Source of the DNA: Streptomyces sp. GSL17-111
GTDB taxonomy: Bacteria; Actinomycetota; Actinomycetes; Streptomycetales; Streptomycetaceae
Length of the DNA stretch: 64,000 nucleotides
Direction: 5' to 3'
Assembly: GCF_037911585.1 (NCBI RefSeq)
Contig: NZ_JBAJNS010000001.1
Coordinates: forward strand, 996,001 to 1,060,000
The notes beneath the pieces were generated by a model. The model had not been told where the DNA came from, did no database searches, and saw nothing but the letters and a program-made list of their open reading frames with translations. Below are positions 50,853-62,919 of this stretch, one piece after another (positions within the stretch are counted from its first letter, which is position 1; each line of letters begins with the position of its first letter). Both the position numbers and the translations under genes were made by a program.

Positions 50853-51470
50853 TCAGGTCTCGCTCTCCAGGGCCGCCCGCGTGTGCGGCCCGTACACCCC
50901 CTTCGGGTCGGCCTGCACGCCTCTGAGCGCCTGGTAGTTCTGGACGGCCGCCTCCGTGGGCTGTCCGTACACGCCGTCCACCGGGGTCGTGTGGATGCCG
51001 ACGGTGCGCAGCCTGCGCTGGAGGTCGAGCACCGCACTCCCCCGGTCCCCCCGCGCCAGCACGGCCGGGGTCTCACGGGGCGTCTCCCCGGGCTCCGGTG
51101 CGGCGTCCTCCGGCGCGCTCGGTCGGGGCGGGGGCGATGTCGGGGCCGCCGGGGCGGGCGGGGACTCGGGGGTCGGCTCCTCCGCCGCGACGCCGACGTC
51201 CCTGGGGGGCGTGTCCCGGCCCGGGGAGGAAAGGGGCGCGGGGGCGGTGGACCCGCCGCCCGGGGCGTCCGTCGGCGCGGACGTGGCGGTGGCGGGTGCG
51301 TCGGGGACGGCGGGTGGGGACGCCGTCGGGGGCTCGACGACGGGTGTCGGGATCGGCGGTGGCTCGAAGGGCGTCACGGGTTGTGCGAAGAAGTGCACCA
51401 GCGCGGCGGCGAACAGGCCGAGCGCGGCAAGCGCCGTGGCGACCCCCAGCCGGGCGCCCGTCCACCGCAT
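50853..51470 (-). CDS. Membrane-anchored peptidoglycan-binding protein
   Basis: A 205-residue protein. One N-terminal membrane anchor (about residues 8-29), a long Pro/Ala/Ser-rich wall-spanning linker (32-138) and a C-terminal PG_binding_1 domain (RGDRGSAVLDLQRRLRTVG... DGVYGQPTEAAVQNYQALRG). It likely tethers to peptidoglycan; no catalytic domain is present. A perfect palindrome resembling a CebR site lies 49 bp upstream of its start. Confidence 0.82.
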   Translation of the reverse strand: MRWTGARLGVATALAALGLFAAALVHFFAQPVTPFEPPPIPTPVVEPPTASPPAVPDAPATATSAPTDAPGGGSTAPAPLSSPGRDTPPRDVGVAAEEPTPESPPAPAAPTSPPPRPSAPEDAAPEPGETPRETPAVLARGDRGSAVLDLQRRLRTVGIHTTPVDGVYGQPTEAAVQNYQALRGVQADPKGVYGPHTRAALESET

Positions 51471-51518
51471 CGGCGGCCCTCCCTCCCCGCACGGGAGCCC
51501 CTGAAGCCCACAAGGCTC

Positions 51519-51534
51519 CTGAGAGCGCTCTCAG
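51519..51534. promoter_or_regulatory. LacI-family (CebR-like) palindrome
   Basis: CTGAGAGCGCTCTCAG is a perfect 16-bp palindrome. Its core TGAGAGCGCTCTCA matches the CebR consensus at 12 of 14 positions and the GH6 operator at 13 of 14. It is 49 bp upstream of the peptidoglycan-binding gene and 213 bp upstream of the dehydrogenase gene. Confidence 0.6.
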
Positions 51535-51747
51535 AACGAGTCGCGGCCGAGTCTAGCTCCCACCGCTCCGCGCCCGCAGCCTCGCGCCGACCCCCGCAGC
51601 CCTGCGTTCCGCCGCCCCGCGTACTGCCAACTCGCGCACCGCCCCCGCCCGGAGGAGCCTGGAAGGGAGCCCGCAGCACGGCGCACGGCTCCTTCGCGGG
51701 CGGGCCGGACGGCGAGACGACCGAAAGCCGAGTGAGGCGGTAAACCC

Positions 51748-52500
51748 ATGGGACGTTTGACGGGCCGCACGGCCCTGGTCACGGGAGGCGCGCGCGGTAT
51801 CGGTGCCGCAATCGCCTCACTCTTCGTCGCCGAAGGGGCGTCGGTGCTGATCGGCGACGTCCTCGACGAGGAGGGCGAGCGCCGCGCCGACGAGCTGGGC
51901 TCCGCCGCCACGTTCCTGCACCTGGACATCACGAGCGCGGAGCAGTGGCGGGACGCGGCGGACCGCGCGGAGGGGGAGTCCGGGAGGCCCGTGTCCGTCC
52001 TCGTCAACAACGCGGGCGTCCTGGCCTTCGGCACGGTCGAGGAGACGGCGCCCGAGGAGTTCCGGCGCGTCCTGGACGTCAACCTGTACGGGCCGTGGCT
52101 GGGCACGCACACCCTGGTGCCGACGCTGCGGCGGGCCGGCGGCGGGGTGGTCGTCAACGTGTCCTCCACCGCCGGACTGATGGGGTACGCGCGGATCGGC
52201 GCCTACGTGGCCAGCAAGTGGGGCCTGCGGGGGCTGACGAAGTCGGCCGCGCTGGAGCTCGCGGCGGACGGCGTCCGGGTGTGCTCGGTGCATCCGGGCC
52301 CCATCCGCACCCCCATGACCGCCGACATGGACGACTCCGTCGCCGCCGCCCAGCCGATCGCGCGGTTCGGCACCCCGGAGGAGGTGGCCCGCATGGTGCT
52401 CTTCGTGGCCGCCGACGCCACCTACTCCACCGGGTGCGAGTTCGTCGTCGACGGCGGGGCGACCACCGGGAGCAGCATCCTCGCCGACGAGGAGACATGA
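51748..52500 (+). CDS. Short-chain dehydrogenase/reductase
   Basis: A 250-residue classical SDR. Cofactor motif TGGARGIG (about residues 12-19), acidic D after strand 2 (IGDVLDEEGE, suggesting NAD preference), NNAG (about 90), catalytic Ser in NVSSTAG and YVASK (Tyr/Lys, about 151-155). The C-terminus GCEFVVDGGATTG is typical of hydroxysteroid/glucose dehydrogenase-like members. The substrate is unknown. It heads the stress gene island and overlaps a possible tiny ORF. Confidence 0.88.
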   Translation: MGRLTGRTALVTGGARGIGAAIASLFVAEGASVLIGDVLDEEGERRADELGSAATFLHLDITSAEQWRDAADRAEGESGRPVSVLVNNAGVLAFGTVEETAPEEFRRVLDVNLYGPWLGTHTLVPTLRRAGGGVVVNVSSTAGLMGYARIGAYVASKWGLRGLTKSAALELAADGVRVCSVHPGPIRTPMTADMDDSVAAAQPIARFGTPEEVARMVLFVAADATYSTGCEFVVDGGATTGSSILADEET

Positions 52501-52604
52501 CCATGGACGCGATGCGCACGCCCGGGCTCCCGCCGTCGGCACGGCCTGCGGCCGACGGCGGCGGCCCGCACCGTGACGCCGAACGCCGCCGTGGAGGTGC
52601 GTGA
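52497..52604 (+). CDS. Possible 35-residue linker ORF
   Basis: An ATG at 52497 overlaps the dehydrogenase stop (ATGA) and its TGA (52602-52604) overlaps the universal stress protein start. The peptide (MTMDAMRTPGLPPSARP...) is Pro/Arg-rich with no recognisable fold. It may only serve translational coupling, or be a chance frame; the ribosome site suits an ATG at 52503 better. Confidence 0.25.
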   Translation: MTMDAMRTPGLPPSARPAADGGGPHRDAERRRGGA

Positions 52605-53485
52605 TGCCGCAGCACGTCGTCGTCGGACTGGACGGCTCACTGGAGAGCCGGGTCGCCGCGCGCTGGGCGGCCCGCGAGGCCGTGAGCCGGGAGGCGCCGC
52701 TCCTCCTGGTGCAGGTGCAGGACGTCGACCCCGACCCGCTCGCCCGCGTTCCCGGGGAGGCGGCCGCCCACGAGTGGGCCGAACACACCGCCGAGGACGT
52801 CCAGGCCGAACTCCACCGCACCCACGCCACGCTGCGCAGCACCACGGAGGTGCGGGAAGGCGCGCCTCCCGACGTGCTGGCCGAGCTGAGCTCCCCCACC
52901 GGGCTGCTGGTGCTCGGTTCGCGGGGTCTGGGCGCGATCCGGGGCTTCCTCGTCGGGTCGGTGGCGCTGCCGACCGTCGCCCGCGCGCACGGTCCGGTCG
53001 TGCTCGTCCGCCCACGGCCGGAGCCGTCGCCCCCCGAGACCGCCACCACGGCGCCCCGGGCGCGCGTCGTCGTCGGCGTGGATCTCGACGCCCCGGCGGG
53101 GGAGGTGCTGGCCTTCGCGTTCGACACGGCGGCCCGCTGGGGAGCGGCGCTGCACGCCGTGCACGGCTGGGAGCCCCCGCCCGCCTTCGGCGTCCGGCCG
53201 CTCGTCGCCGCCGAGGACGCGCGCGTCCAGCTGAACCAGGAGAAGGAGGAGGCGCTGGTCGGCCTGCTGCGGCCGTGGGCGGAGGAGCACCCCGCAGTGC
53301 CGGTGGAGGCGCGGGCCGTGGTGGGCGTGCCCGGACGGCTCCTGCTCGACGCGGCGGCGGACGCCGGCCTCCTGGTGGTCGGACGGCACGTCCGGCGCGG
53401 ACGCCTGGGGCCCCATATCGGCTCCCTCGCCCACGCCGCGCTGCACCACGCCGAGATCCCCGTCGCCGTCGTCCCGCACCCCTGA
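52604..53485 (+). CDS. Universal stress protein, tandem UspA domains (degenerate second site)
   Basis: A 293-residue protein of two UspA domains. The first carries a full ATP-binding motif, [21 protein letters not shown] (G-2x-G-9x-G-S); the second (VVGRHVRRGRLGPHIGSLAH) lacks the middle Gly. Dimeric tandem USPs bind ATP and are induced in stress or dormancy. ATG 52604 is chosen because GGAGG is 7 bases before it (GTG 52601 is the alternative). It is one of five tandem USPs in this island. Confidence 0.88.
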   Translation: MPQHVVVGLDGSLESRVAARWAAREAVSREAPLLLVQVQDVDPDPLARVPGEAAAHEWAEHTAEDVQAELHRTHATLRSTTEVREGAPPDVLAELSSPTGLLVLGSRGLGAIRGFLVGSVALPTVARAHGPVVLVRPRPEPSPPETATTAPRARVVVGVDLDAPAGEVLAFAFDTAARWGAALHAVHGWEPPPAFGVRPLVAAEDARVQLNQEKEEALVGLLRPWAEEHPAVPVEARAVVGVPGRLLLDAAADAGLLVVGRHVRRGRLGPHIGSLAHAALHHAEIPVAVVPHP

Positions 53486-53530
53486 GGAACGAACGGCCTC
53501 ACCCCCGTCCAGGTCCGAGGTGAACACGAG

Positions 53531-56179
<2,649 letters not shown>

Positions 56180-56216
56180 CGGCTGACGGGCGGCGCCGTC
56201 AGCGCCGTCAACGCCG

Positions 56217-57140
56217 TCAGTGGCCGTGGCTGTCCGTGCGGACGACGGCGACCGGGCACCGGGCGTGCTGGAGCATCGCCTGGCTCACCGAGCCGAGCAG
56301 GAGTCCGGTGAACCCGCCCCGGCCGCGCGCGCCGACGACCAGGAGGCGCGCCGTCCCGCTCGCCTCGATGAGGGCCTGACGCGGATGCTCCCGGACCAGC
56401 CGCCGCTCGACCGGCACGTCCGGGTAGGCGGTCCGCCAGCCCGACAGCGTCTGGGCGAGGAGGCGCTCCTCCTGGTGCTGGAGGTGGTTCTTCTCGTACA
56501 GCGCGGTGTGCGGGTCTCCGGGGCCGAGTTCGACCGGGGTGCTCCAGCCGTCCCACGCGTGCAGGGCGGTCACCCCGACGCCGTACCGGGAGGCCTCCGC
56601 GAACGCGAAGGCGAGCGCCGCCTCGTCGGTGGGCCCGCCGTCCACGCCGACCAGGACGTCCCCCGTCGGGTCCTCCCGGCCGCGTACCACCAGCACCGGG
56701 CAGTGCCCGTGGGCCGCCAGGTGCACCGCCGTGGACCCGACCAGCAGCCCGACGAACCGGCCGAGCCCCCGGCTGCCGACGACCACCAGCGTCGCCGCGC
56801 GCGACTCGGCCTCCAGGACGGTGAGCGGCTCACCGGTGACGAGCGCCGGGGTGATCTCCAGCTCGGGAGCCAGCTCCCGCGCCCGGTCGGCCGCCTCCTC
56901 GAGCAGCCGCTCGGCCTGGTGGCGCAGCCCGCCGTCCGACGGGCCGAGCTCGGAGGGGCCCAGTGGCACGTGCATGAGCGGCCAGATGAACGCGTGCACC
57001 ACGCGCAGCGCGCAGTGCCGGGTGCGGGCCTCCTCCACGGCAACGGCGACGGCCGCCAGACTCGACTGCGATCCGTCCACTGCGACAACCACCGGTCCCG
57101 GCACGGACGGCCTCCCCTGCTCTGCGTTCCTCCGCGGCAT
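56217..57140 (-). CDS. Universal stress protein, tandem domains, both ATP motifs intact
   Basis: A 307-residue protein. Domain 1 contains VVVGSRGLGRFVGLLVGSTAVH and domain 2 LVVGARGRGGFTGLLLGSVSQA, both complete G-2x-G-9x-G-(S/T) motifs. It closely resembles the USP at 62916-63794 and differs from the other three. Start ATG 57140 is preceded by GGAGG at a longish distance and GAGG closer. It is divergent from the next USP. Confidence 0.88.
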   Translation of the reverse strand: MPRRNAEQGRPSVPGPVVVAVDGSQSSLAAVAVAVEEARTRHCALRVVHAFIWPLMHVPLGPSELGPSDGGLRHQAERLLEEAADRARELAPELEITPALVTGEPLTVLEAESRAATLVVVGSRGLGRFVGLLVGSTAVHLAAHGHCPVLVVRGREDPTGDVLVGVDGGPTDEAALAFAFAEASRYGVGVTALHAWDGWSTPVELGPGDPHTALYEKNHLQHQEERLLAQTLSGWRTAYPDVPVERRLVREHPRQALIEASGTARLLVVGARGRGGFTGLLLGSVSQAMLQHARCPVAVVRTDSHGH

Positions 57141-57212
57141 CCTCGCCACCTCCTGTCTCCACGATGCTCCACGCCACCGTGCCCCCGCAGGCGCCGATCG
57201 GTCACTTTCTGC

Positions 57213-57224
57213 GGCCGTTCGGCC
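57213..57224. promoter_or_regulatory. GGCCGTTCGGCC motif between divergent USP genes
   Basis: A 12-bp inverted repeat around TT. The core CCGTTCG recurs upstream of the USP at 62014 (61901-61907) and of the HTH-flavin gene (58372-58378), so it may be a shared operator of the stress island. Confidence 0.35.
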
Positions 57225-57406
57225 CTGTCGCCGGAGCCCCGGTCCGTGCCACGTGGTGGGCTGGCGCGGGAAGGGCGCGGCGGCCCGCCCCGCGGAAGGC
57301 CGACCGGCCCACGGGCCCGGGCCGGGCGGCCCTGTACCGGGACGGCCCGGCAGGAGCACCGTGAGGTGAGGGGGCACACCGCCCCGCCGAACGTGGAGGG
57401 ACGACC

Positions 57407-58288
57407 ATGACACACACCGTGACCGTGGGCCTGGACGGCTCAGCGGCGAGCCTGGCCGCCACCGACTGGGCGGCCCGGGAGGCCGCCTCCCGGGCGGCGA
57501 CGCTGCGCCTGGTGTGCGTCCGGGACAACACGCCGTACCCGTACGCCGCGCTCGCCAGGACCGAGGCGGACTTCGAGCGGGCCCGCCAGGTGTGCCGCGA
57601 GGCCGCCGACCGCGTCGCGCTCCGGTGGCCGGAGCTGCGGACGAGCACCGAGACCCCGGCCGGGCGACCCCCCTCGGTGCTGGCCGAGGCGTCGGAGGAG
57701 TCGGAGCTGCTCGTCCTCGGCACGCGCGCCATGGGCCGGCTGCGCGCCCACCTCGTCGGCTCGGTGGCCCTCCGGACCGTCCCGCACGCCGCGTGCCCCG
57801 TCGTGCTGGTGCGGGCGGGGACGGCCCGGGAGGGCCACGCCGAGGACGGGGTGCCGACGGGCCGCGTCGTCCTCGGTCTCGGCAGCGGTGAGGCCGCCGC
57901 CGAGGTCGTCGGGCACGCCTTCGGCACGGCCGCGCGGTGGGGGGCGCCGCTGCTGGTGCTGCACGTGCGCCGCCCCTCGCCCCTGCTCCTGGAGGACATC
58001 GACGACGACGACGGCGACCTGGAGGAGTCGGGCGCCACCGGCGTCGTCGCGGCGGAGCTCGCGGAGCGCCTGCTGCCGTGGCGGGAGAAGTACCCCGACG
58101 TCGCGGTGACGGCCCGGACGGTCACCGGCTCCCCGGCCGAACGGCTGGTGGAGGCGGCCGAGGGGGCCGCGCTGGTGGTCGTCGGACGCCGGGTGACGTA
58201 CACCGGTCCGGGGGCCCACGTCGGGCCGGTGGCCCAGGTGGTGATGCACCACGCCACGGCTCCCGTGGCCGTCGTGCCGCACGCGTGA
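57407..58288 (+). CDS. Universal stress protein, tandem domains (degenerate second site)
   Basis: A 293-residue protein starting [16 protein letters not shown]. The first domain has LVLGTRAMGRLRAHLVGSVAL, in which the middle Gly of the ATP motif is Ala; the second (VVGRRVTYTGPGAHVGPVAQ) is more degenerate. It is very similar to the USP at 62014-62919 (which starts [16 protein letters not shown]) and so is probably a duplicate. ATG 57407 follows GGAGGGA. Confidence 0.88.
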   Translation: MTHTVTVGLDGSAASLAATDWAAREAASRAATLRLVCVRDNTPYPYAALARTEADFERARQVCREAADRVALRWPELRTSTETPAGRPPSVLAEASEESELLVLGTRAMGRLRAHLVGSVALRTVPHAACPVVLVRAGTAREGHAEDGVPTGRVVLGLGSGEAAAEVVGHAFGTAARWGAPLLVLHVRRPSPLLLEDIDDDDGDLEESGATGVVAAELAERLLPWREKYPDVAVTARTVTGSPAERLVEAAEGAALVVVGRRVTYTGPGAHVGPVAQVVMHHATAPVAVVPHA

Positions 58289-58437
58289 TCCCGGAGCCTT
58301 GGGGTGGCCCGGGCCGGGCCGCGCGGGCCGGGAGGCGCGGACGTCCTCCCGCGCGGCACCCTGGAAGGAGACCGTTCGACTCGACCGCCCGAGCCCGGTG
58401 ACCGCGCCGGTTCCACGGGGAGTGAAGGAGCGCCACC

Positions 58438-59127
58438 ATGACCGCACACGAGGCCGGGGCCGAGGGCCCGGCGTCCGGGGACGGCAGGGCCCGGGGCGAC
58501 ATCGGACGGCGCATGGCCCGGCGCCGCGAGGAGCTGGGCCTCAGCCGCGAGGAGGTGGCCCTGCGGGCGGGCACGGCACCCGGCTACCTGGAGTACCTGG
58601 AGGAGCGGCCCAGCGCCGCACCGGGGAGCGGCGCCCTGCTCCGCATCGCGAACGCGCTGGAGACCACGGTCGCCGCGCTGCACGGCGGTGTGACCGACCT
58701 TCCGCCGGGCACCGGCCGCGCGGCGGCGGGCGCCGAGATGCACGAGCTGGGCCCGGCGGAGTGCCGGGAGCTGCTCGGGACGCACGGCGTGGGCCGGCTG
58801 GTCACGGCCACCTCCGAGGGCCCGGCAATCGTGCCGGTCAACTACAGCGTCGTGGAGGGCGACATCGTCTTCCGGACAGCGCCCGGGGCCGGACCGGCGG
58901 GCGTCGCCGGTACCGACACCACCTTCGAGGTCGACCGCATCGACGACGCGCTCAGTGAGGGCTGGAGCGTCCTGGTGCGCGGCCCCGCCCGCCGGGTGAC
59001 CGGCGAGGACGAGGAACGCCGCCTGGCGGAGCAGGCGTACTCACGGCCGTGGCCGCCGGGTGAGCGGGCCCTGTGGGTGCGCATCACCCCACGTCACCTC
59101 ACCGGCCGCCGCGTCGCGTCCCGTTGA
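58438..59127 (+). CDS. XRE helix-turn-helix fused to a flavin-binding PPOX-like domain
   Basis: A 229-residue two-domain protein. Residues 18-85 form an XRE helix-turn-helix (GRRMARRREELGLSREEVALRAGTAPGYLEYLEE). Residues 98-225 resemble pyridoxamine-phosphate-oxidase/F420- or FMN-binding split-barrel proteins (ECRELLGTHGVGRLVTATS, AIVPVNYSVVEGDIVFRT, VDRIDDALSEGWSVLVRG). It may sense flavin redox state and regulate DNA, or be a flavin enzyme with a DNA-binding tail. ATG 58438 follows GGAG. Similar proteins occur in DosR-type regulons. Confidence 0.85.
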   Translation: MTAHEAGAEGPASGDGRARGDIGRRMARRREELGLSREEVALRAGTAPGYLEYLEERPSAAPGSGALLRIANALETTVAALHGGVTDLPPGTGRAAAGAEMHELGPAECRELLGTHGVGRLVTATSEGPAIVPVNYSVVEGDIVFRTAPGAGPAGVAGTDTTFEVDRIDDALSEGWSVLVRGPARRVTGEDEERRLAEQAYSRPWPPGERALWVRITPRHLTGRRVASR

Positions 59128-59199
59128 GGACGGGCCGAGCGCCGAGCGGCCCCGGCCCGATTGCTACGGTGGGGGCGCCGGGGTGAGGAGGCGTCGTCC

Positions 59200-60906
59200 A
59201 TGGACCGTGACGCGGGGGCCGAGCACCTTCCGAGACTGGGTCTCGACCAGCTGCTGGACGAACTGCAGGTGCGCATCGACGCGATGCGGGGCACCCGGGA
59301 CCGCGTGCACAGCCTGCTCGACGCCGTACTCTCGGTCGGCAGCGGGCTGGAGCTGCCGCAGGTGCTGCGGCGCATCGTGGAGGCGGCCACCGACCTGGTG
59401 GACGCCAGGTACGGAGCCCTCGGCGTCATCGGGGAGGACGGCGGGCTGGCGCAGTTCCTGACGGTGGGCGTCACCGAGCAGGAGGCCGGTGCGATCGGCC
59501 CGCTGCCCTCCGGACACGGGCTGCTGGGCCAGCTGATCCGCCACCCGCAGCCCCTGCGGCTCCCGGACCTCTCGCGGCATCCCGCCTCGTCGGGCTTCCC
59601 GGCCCACCACCCCGCGATGGGGTCCTTCCTCGGCGTGCCCGTCCGCGTCCGCGACGAGGTGTTCGGCAACCTCTACCTGACCGAGAAGCGCGGCCGGGGG
59701 GACTTCGACGAGGAGGACGAGGCGGTCGTCTCGACGCTGGCGGTGGCGGCGGGCGTCGCGATCGAGAACGCCCGGCTCTACGAGCGGCAGCGCGCCCGCC
59801 GGCGCTGGCTGGAGGCCAACGCGCGGGTCACCGAGGGGCTCCTGTCCGGCGCCGAGGAGCCGCACGCGCTGGAGATGATCGTGGACCACGCCCGCCGCAT
59901 CCTCGGCGCCGACCTGGGCGCCCTGCTGCTGCCCGTGCCGGGCGGCCCCGAGCTACGGGTGGCCCTGGCCCTCGGCGACGGGTCCCGGGAGCGCCGCGAT
60001 GTGCTGGTGCCCCGCGAGGGCACCTTCGTCGGGCTGGCCGCCGCGTCCGGCACGGCGGTCACCCGCGCGGACGTCGGCGACGAGCCGACGGTCGACGACG
60101 TCTCGCCCTGGACGGGCCTCGGTCCCGCCGTGGCGGTGCCCCTGGGCACGGGCGAGGGCCTGCGGGGCGTCCTGGCGCTGGCGCGGGGGAAGCAGGGGGT
60201 CGCGTTCGGCGAGGGGGACACGGAGCCGCTGCTGGCCTACGCCGGGCAGGCGGCGATCGCCATGGAGCTGGCCGACCGGCGGCGGTCCGCCGAGCAGATC
60301 GCCCTGCTGGAGGACCGCGACCGGATCGCCCGCGACCTGCACGACGTGGCGATCCAACGGCTCTTCGCGACCGGCATCACGCTCCAGAGCGCGCAGCGGT
60401 TCGTCGACCATCCGCAGGCCCGCGAACGGCTCGCGCGCGCCGTGGACGACCTGGACGAGACGGCGAAGATCATCCGGTCGTCCATCTTCGGGCTGCGCCG
60501 CCGGGAGGGCGCGGGCGGTCAGGGCCTGCGGGTCCGCGTCGCCCAGCTTCTCGAACAGGCGGCCGGGACCCTCGGCTTCACACCGTCTCTGCGCATGGAG
60601 GGCCTGGTCGACACCTCGGTGCCCGCCGACACCGCCGAGCACGTGACCGCCGTGCTGGCGGAGGCCCTGAGCAACGTCGCCCGGCACGCCGGTGCGCGCG
60701 GCGTCGACGTGGCGCTCGTGGTCGGCGGCGGGCAGGTCGCCCTCAGCGTCACCGACGACGGCGTCGGTCTGCGCGCCGGAGGGCGGCGCAGCGGGCTGCG
60801 CAACCTGGCCGAACGCGCCGAACGGCTGGGCGGGACGCTGGAGCTGGGCGCGTCGGACGCGGGCGGGACGCGGCTGCGGTGGACGGTTCCGTTGCGCGAG
60901 GACTGA
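59200..60906 (+). CDS. DevS/DosS-like GAF sensor histidine kinase
   Basis: A 568-residue soluble kinase: two GAF domains (about residues 45-195 and 215-355) followed by a NarL-type HisKA_3/HATPase. GAF-1 contains PDLSRHPASSGFPAHHPAMG, in which a His (136 or 137) aligns with the heme ligand of M. tuberculosis DevS; thus it may sense oxygen, NO or CO through heme. The phospho-acceptor is His381 in ARDLHDVAIQRLFATG; N-box ALSNVARHA and G-box DDGVGLR are intact. Start ATG 59200 follows GAGGAGG. Its partner regulator is the convergent gene 60950-61672. Confidence 0.9.
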   Translation: MDRDAGAEHLPRLGLDQLLDELQVRIDAMRGTRDRVHSLLDAVLSVGSGLELPQVLRRIVEAATDLVDARYGALGVIGEDGGLAQFLTVGVTEQEAGAIGPLPSGHGLLGQLIRHPQPLRLPDLSRHPASSGFPAHHPAMGSFLGVPVRVRDEVFGNLYLTEKRGRGDFDEEDEAVVSTLAVAAGVAIENARLYERQRARRRWLEANARVTEGLLSGAEEPHALEMIVDHARRILGADLGALLLPVPGGPELRVALALGDGSRERRDVLVPREGTFVGLAAASGTAVTRADVGDEPTVDDVSPWTGLGPAVAVPLGTGEGLRGVLALARGKQGVAFGEGDTEPLLAYAGQAAIAMELADRRRSAEQIALLEDRDRIARDLHDVAIQRLFATGITLQSAQRFVDHPQARERLARAVDDLDETAKIIRSSIFGLRRREGAGGQGLRVRVAQLLEQAAGTLGFTPSLRMEGLVDTSVPADTAEHVTAVLAEALSNVARHAGARGVDVALVVGGGQVALSVTDDGVGLRAGGRRSGLRNLAERAERLGGTLELGASDAGGTRLRWTVPLRED

Positions 60907-60949
60907 GCGAGGGCCGTGCCCGGCCGCCCGGCCGCCCGGCGGGTGTCGC

Positions 60950-61672
60950 TCAGGGCGTGCGGCCCTGCGCCCGTCCGCCGGGCTGTTCGGTGGCGCGGGG
61001 GCCGACCTGCGTGGCCAGGACGGCCGCCTGCACACGGCGCTCGACACCCAGCTTGGCGAGCAGGCGCGAGATGTTGTTCTTCACCGTCTTCTCGGACAGG
61101 AAGAGCCGCGCACCGATCTGCCGGTTCGTCAGGCCGTCGCCGATGAGGGCCAGGATCTCCCGCTCCCGGTCCGTCAGCCCCGCGAGGGCGTCGCCCTGGG
61201 CCGGACGCTCTCCGGGGGCGTCACCACGCAGCGTCCTCATCAGGCGGGCCGTGGTGGCGGGGTCGAGCATGGACTGCCCGGAGGCCACCGTACGCACCGC
61301 CGTGACGAGGTCCGAGCCCTTGACCTGCTTGAGCACGTAGCCGGCGGCGCCCGCCAGGATGGCGTCCAGCAGGGCGTCGTCGTCGTCGAAGGACGTCAGC
61401 ATCAGGCAGGCCAGCTCCGGCATGCGCGAGCGCAGCTCACGGCAGACGCCGATGCCGTCCCCGTCCGGCAGCCGCACGTCCAGCACGGCGACGTGCGGAC
61501 GCAGCGCGGGGCCGCGCGAGAGGGCCTGCTCGATCGTGCCGGCCTCCCCCACGACCTCCAGGTCCGGCTCCGCGTCCAGCAGGTCGTGCACCCCCCGTCG
61601 CACGACCTCGTGGTCGTCGAGGAGGAAGACGCGCACGGGGTGCGCCGCGGTGAAGCCGGGCCGGTCTGTCAT
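60950..61672 (-). CDS. DevR/DosR-like NarL-family response regulator
   Basis: A 240-residue regulator. Receiver: [14 protein letters not shown], phospho-acceptor Asp in [13 protein letters not shown], Thr in CLMLTSF, Lys in VLKQVKG. The LuxR-type helix-turn-helix [40 protein letters not shown] closely follows DevR. It is about 20 residues longer than M. tuberculosis DevR because of a Gly/Arg tail. It probably drives the stress genes around it in response to the convergent kinase, as OsdR does in S. coelicolor; this is inferred from family and context. Confidence 0.9.
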   Translation of the reverse strand: MTDRPGFTAAHPVRVFLLDDHEVVRRGVHDLLDAEPDLEVVGEAGTIEQALSRGPALRPHVAVLDVRLPDGDGIGVCRELRSRMPELACLMLTSFDDDDALLDAILAGAAGYVLKQVKGSDLVTAVRTVASGQSMLDPATTARLMRTLRGDAPGERPAQGDALAGLTDREREILALIGDGLTNRQIGARLFLSEKTVKNNISRLLAKLGVERRVQAAVLATQVGPRATEQPGGRAQGRTP

Positions 61673-62013
61673 GGCGGAGTTCCCTGCTGAGGTCGGGGCG
61701 GGAGGACTCCTCCATCCTGGGCGAGGCCGCCCCTGCGGGCCAGGGCCGTCCGGCCCTCTTCCGGGCCTGGCTCCCGTCCCGGCCGGCACTCCCGGGACCT
61801 CCGGCACCCGCACAGGGCCGGTCGGCCACCTGTGCGGGCCGGGGCGAGCGGGCGACGGTGGTGCCGCGGGGACGGCGCCGGGGCACGCGGCCGGACGGGA
61901 CCGTTCGGACGCCGGAGTGGTCCGGCCCGTTACAGCGCTCCCCGGCGCGGTACTCCGCACACGAAGGACCGGAGCGGCCGCCCGCCGCCCCTCGCCACTG
62001 CCGAAGGAAGACC
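61673..62013. other. Divergent region between the regulator and a USP gene
   Basis: A 341-bp non-coding stretch. CGGGACCGTTCGGAC at 61896-61910 contains the CCGTTCG core and a DevR-like GGGAC half-site about 105 bp upstream of the USP. Nothing else stands out. Confidence 0.4.
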
Positions 62014-62919
62014 ATGACGCACACCGTGACCGTGGGGCTCGACGGCTCCTCCGAAAGCCTCGCGGCGACCGACTGGGCGGCCGACGAAGCCGCGCTGCGC
62101 GGGGCCACGCTGCGGCTGGTGCAGGTCTACCAGCCCGTGCCCGTGCCGTACTCGGCCGTCGTGGAGGCGGACGCGGAGTCCCGGGCCGCGCACCGGATCT
62201 GCGCGGAGGCCGCCGAGCGGGCGTCCCGCCGCCACCCCGGCCTGCCCACGCGCACGGACGTGCGCCAGGGCCGTCCGCACCAGGAGCTCGTCGAGGCCTC
62301 CGGCGAGACGGACCTGCTCGTCCTCGGCTCACGCGGCCTGGGGCGGCTGCTGGGCCACCTCGTCGGCTCGGTCGGCCTGCGGACCGTGCCGCACACCGCG
62401 TGCCCCGTGGTCCTGGTGAGGTCCCGGCAGCCGGACGGAGGCGCCGGGGAGCGCGGTGCGGACGACGGCGCCCCCGGCTCGGCCGACCGGCCCCGGGAGA
62501 TCCTCGTCGGGGTGGACGTGGACGAGCCCTGCGCGGAACTCCTCGCCTTCGCCTTCGAGACCGCCGCGCGCCACGACGCCCCGCTGCGGGCCGTGCACAG
62601 CTGGCGCATGCCCCTCATCTACGGCGCCGACCCCTACGTCCTGCCGCCCGAGGTGTACACGGACGTCTCCGACCTGGCGACCGAGCACCTGCGGACGATG
62701 CTCCGTCCGTGGGAGGAGAAGTTCCCCGGCGTCCGCGTCACCGCGCAGGTGGTCAGCGGCGGCCCGGCAGACCACCTCGTGGAGGACGCGGGTTCCGCCG
62801 CGCTCGTCGTCGTCGGACGGCGCGTGCGCCGGTCGCCGTTCGGCACCCACGTCGGTCCGGTCGCCCTCGCCGTCCTGCACCACGCCCACGCGCCCGTGGC
62901 CGTGGTCCCGCACCGGTGA
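62014..62919 (+). CDS. Universal stress protein, tandem domains (degenerate second site)
   Basis: A 301-residue protein. Domain 1 has the complete motif [21 protein letters not shown]; domain 2 ([20 protein letters not shown]) lacks the middle Gly and the terminal Ser. It is nearly a twin of the USP at 57407. Its TGA overlaps the GTG of the next USP (GTGA), so both are made together. ATG 62014 follows GAAGGAAG. Confidence 0.88.
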   Translation: MTHTVTVGLDGSSESLAATDWAADEAALRGATLRLVQVYQPVPVPYSAVVEADAESRAAHRICAEAAERASRRHPGLPTRTDVRQGRPHQELVEASGETDLLVLGSRGLGRLLGHLVGSVGLRTVPHTACPVVLVRSRQPDGGAGERGADDGAPGSADRPREILVGVDVDEPCAELLAFAFETAARHDAPLRAVHSWRMPLIYGADPYVLPPEVYTDVSDLATEHLRTMLRPWEEKFPGVRVTAQVVSGGPADHLVEDAGSAALVVVGRRVRRSPFGTHVGPVALAVLHHAHAPVAVVPHR

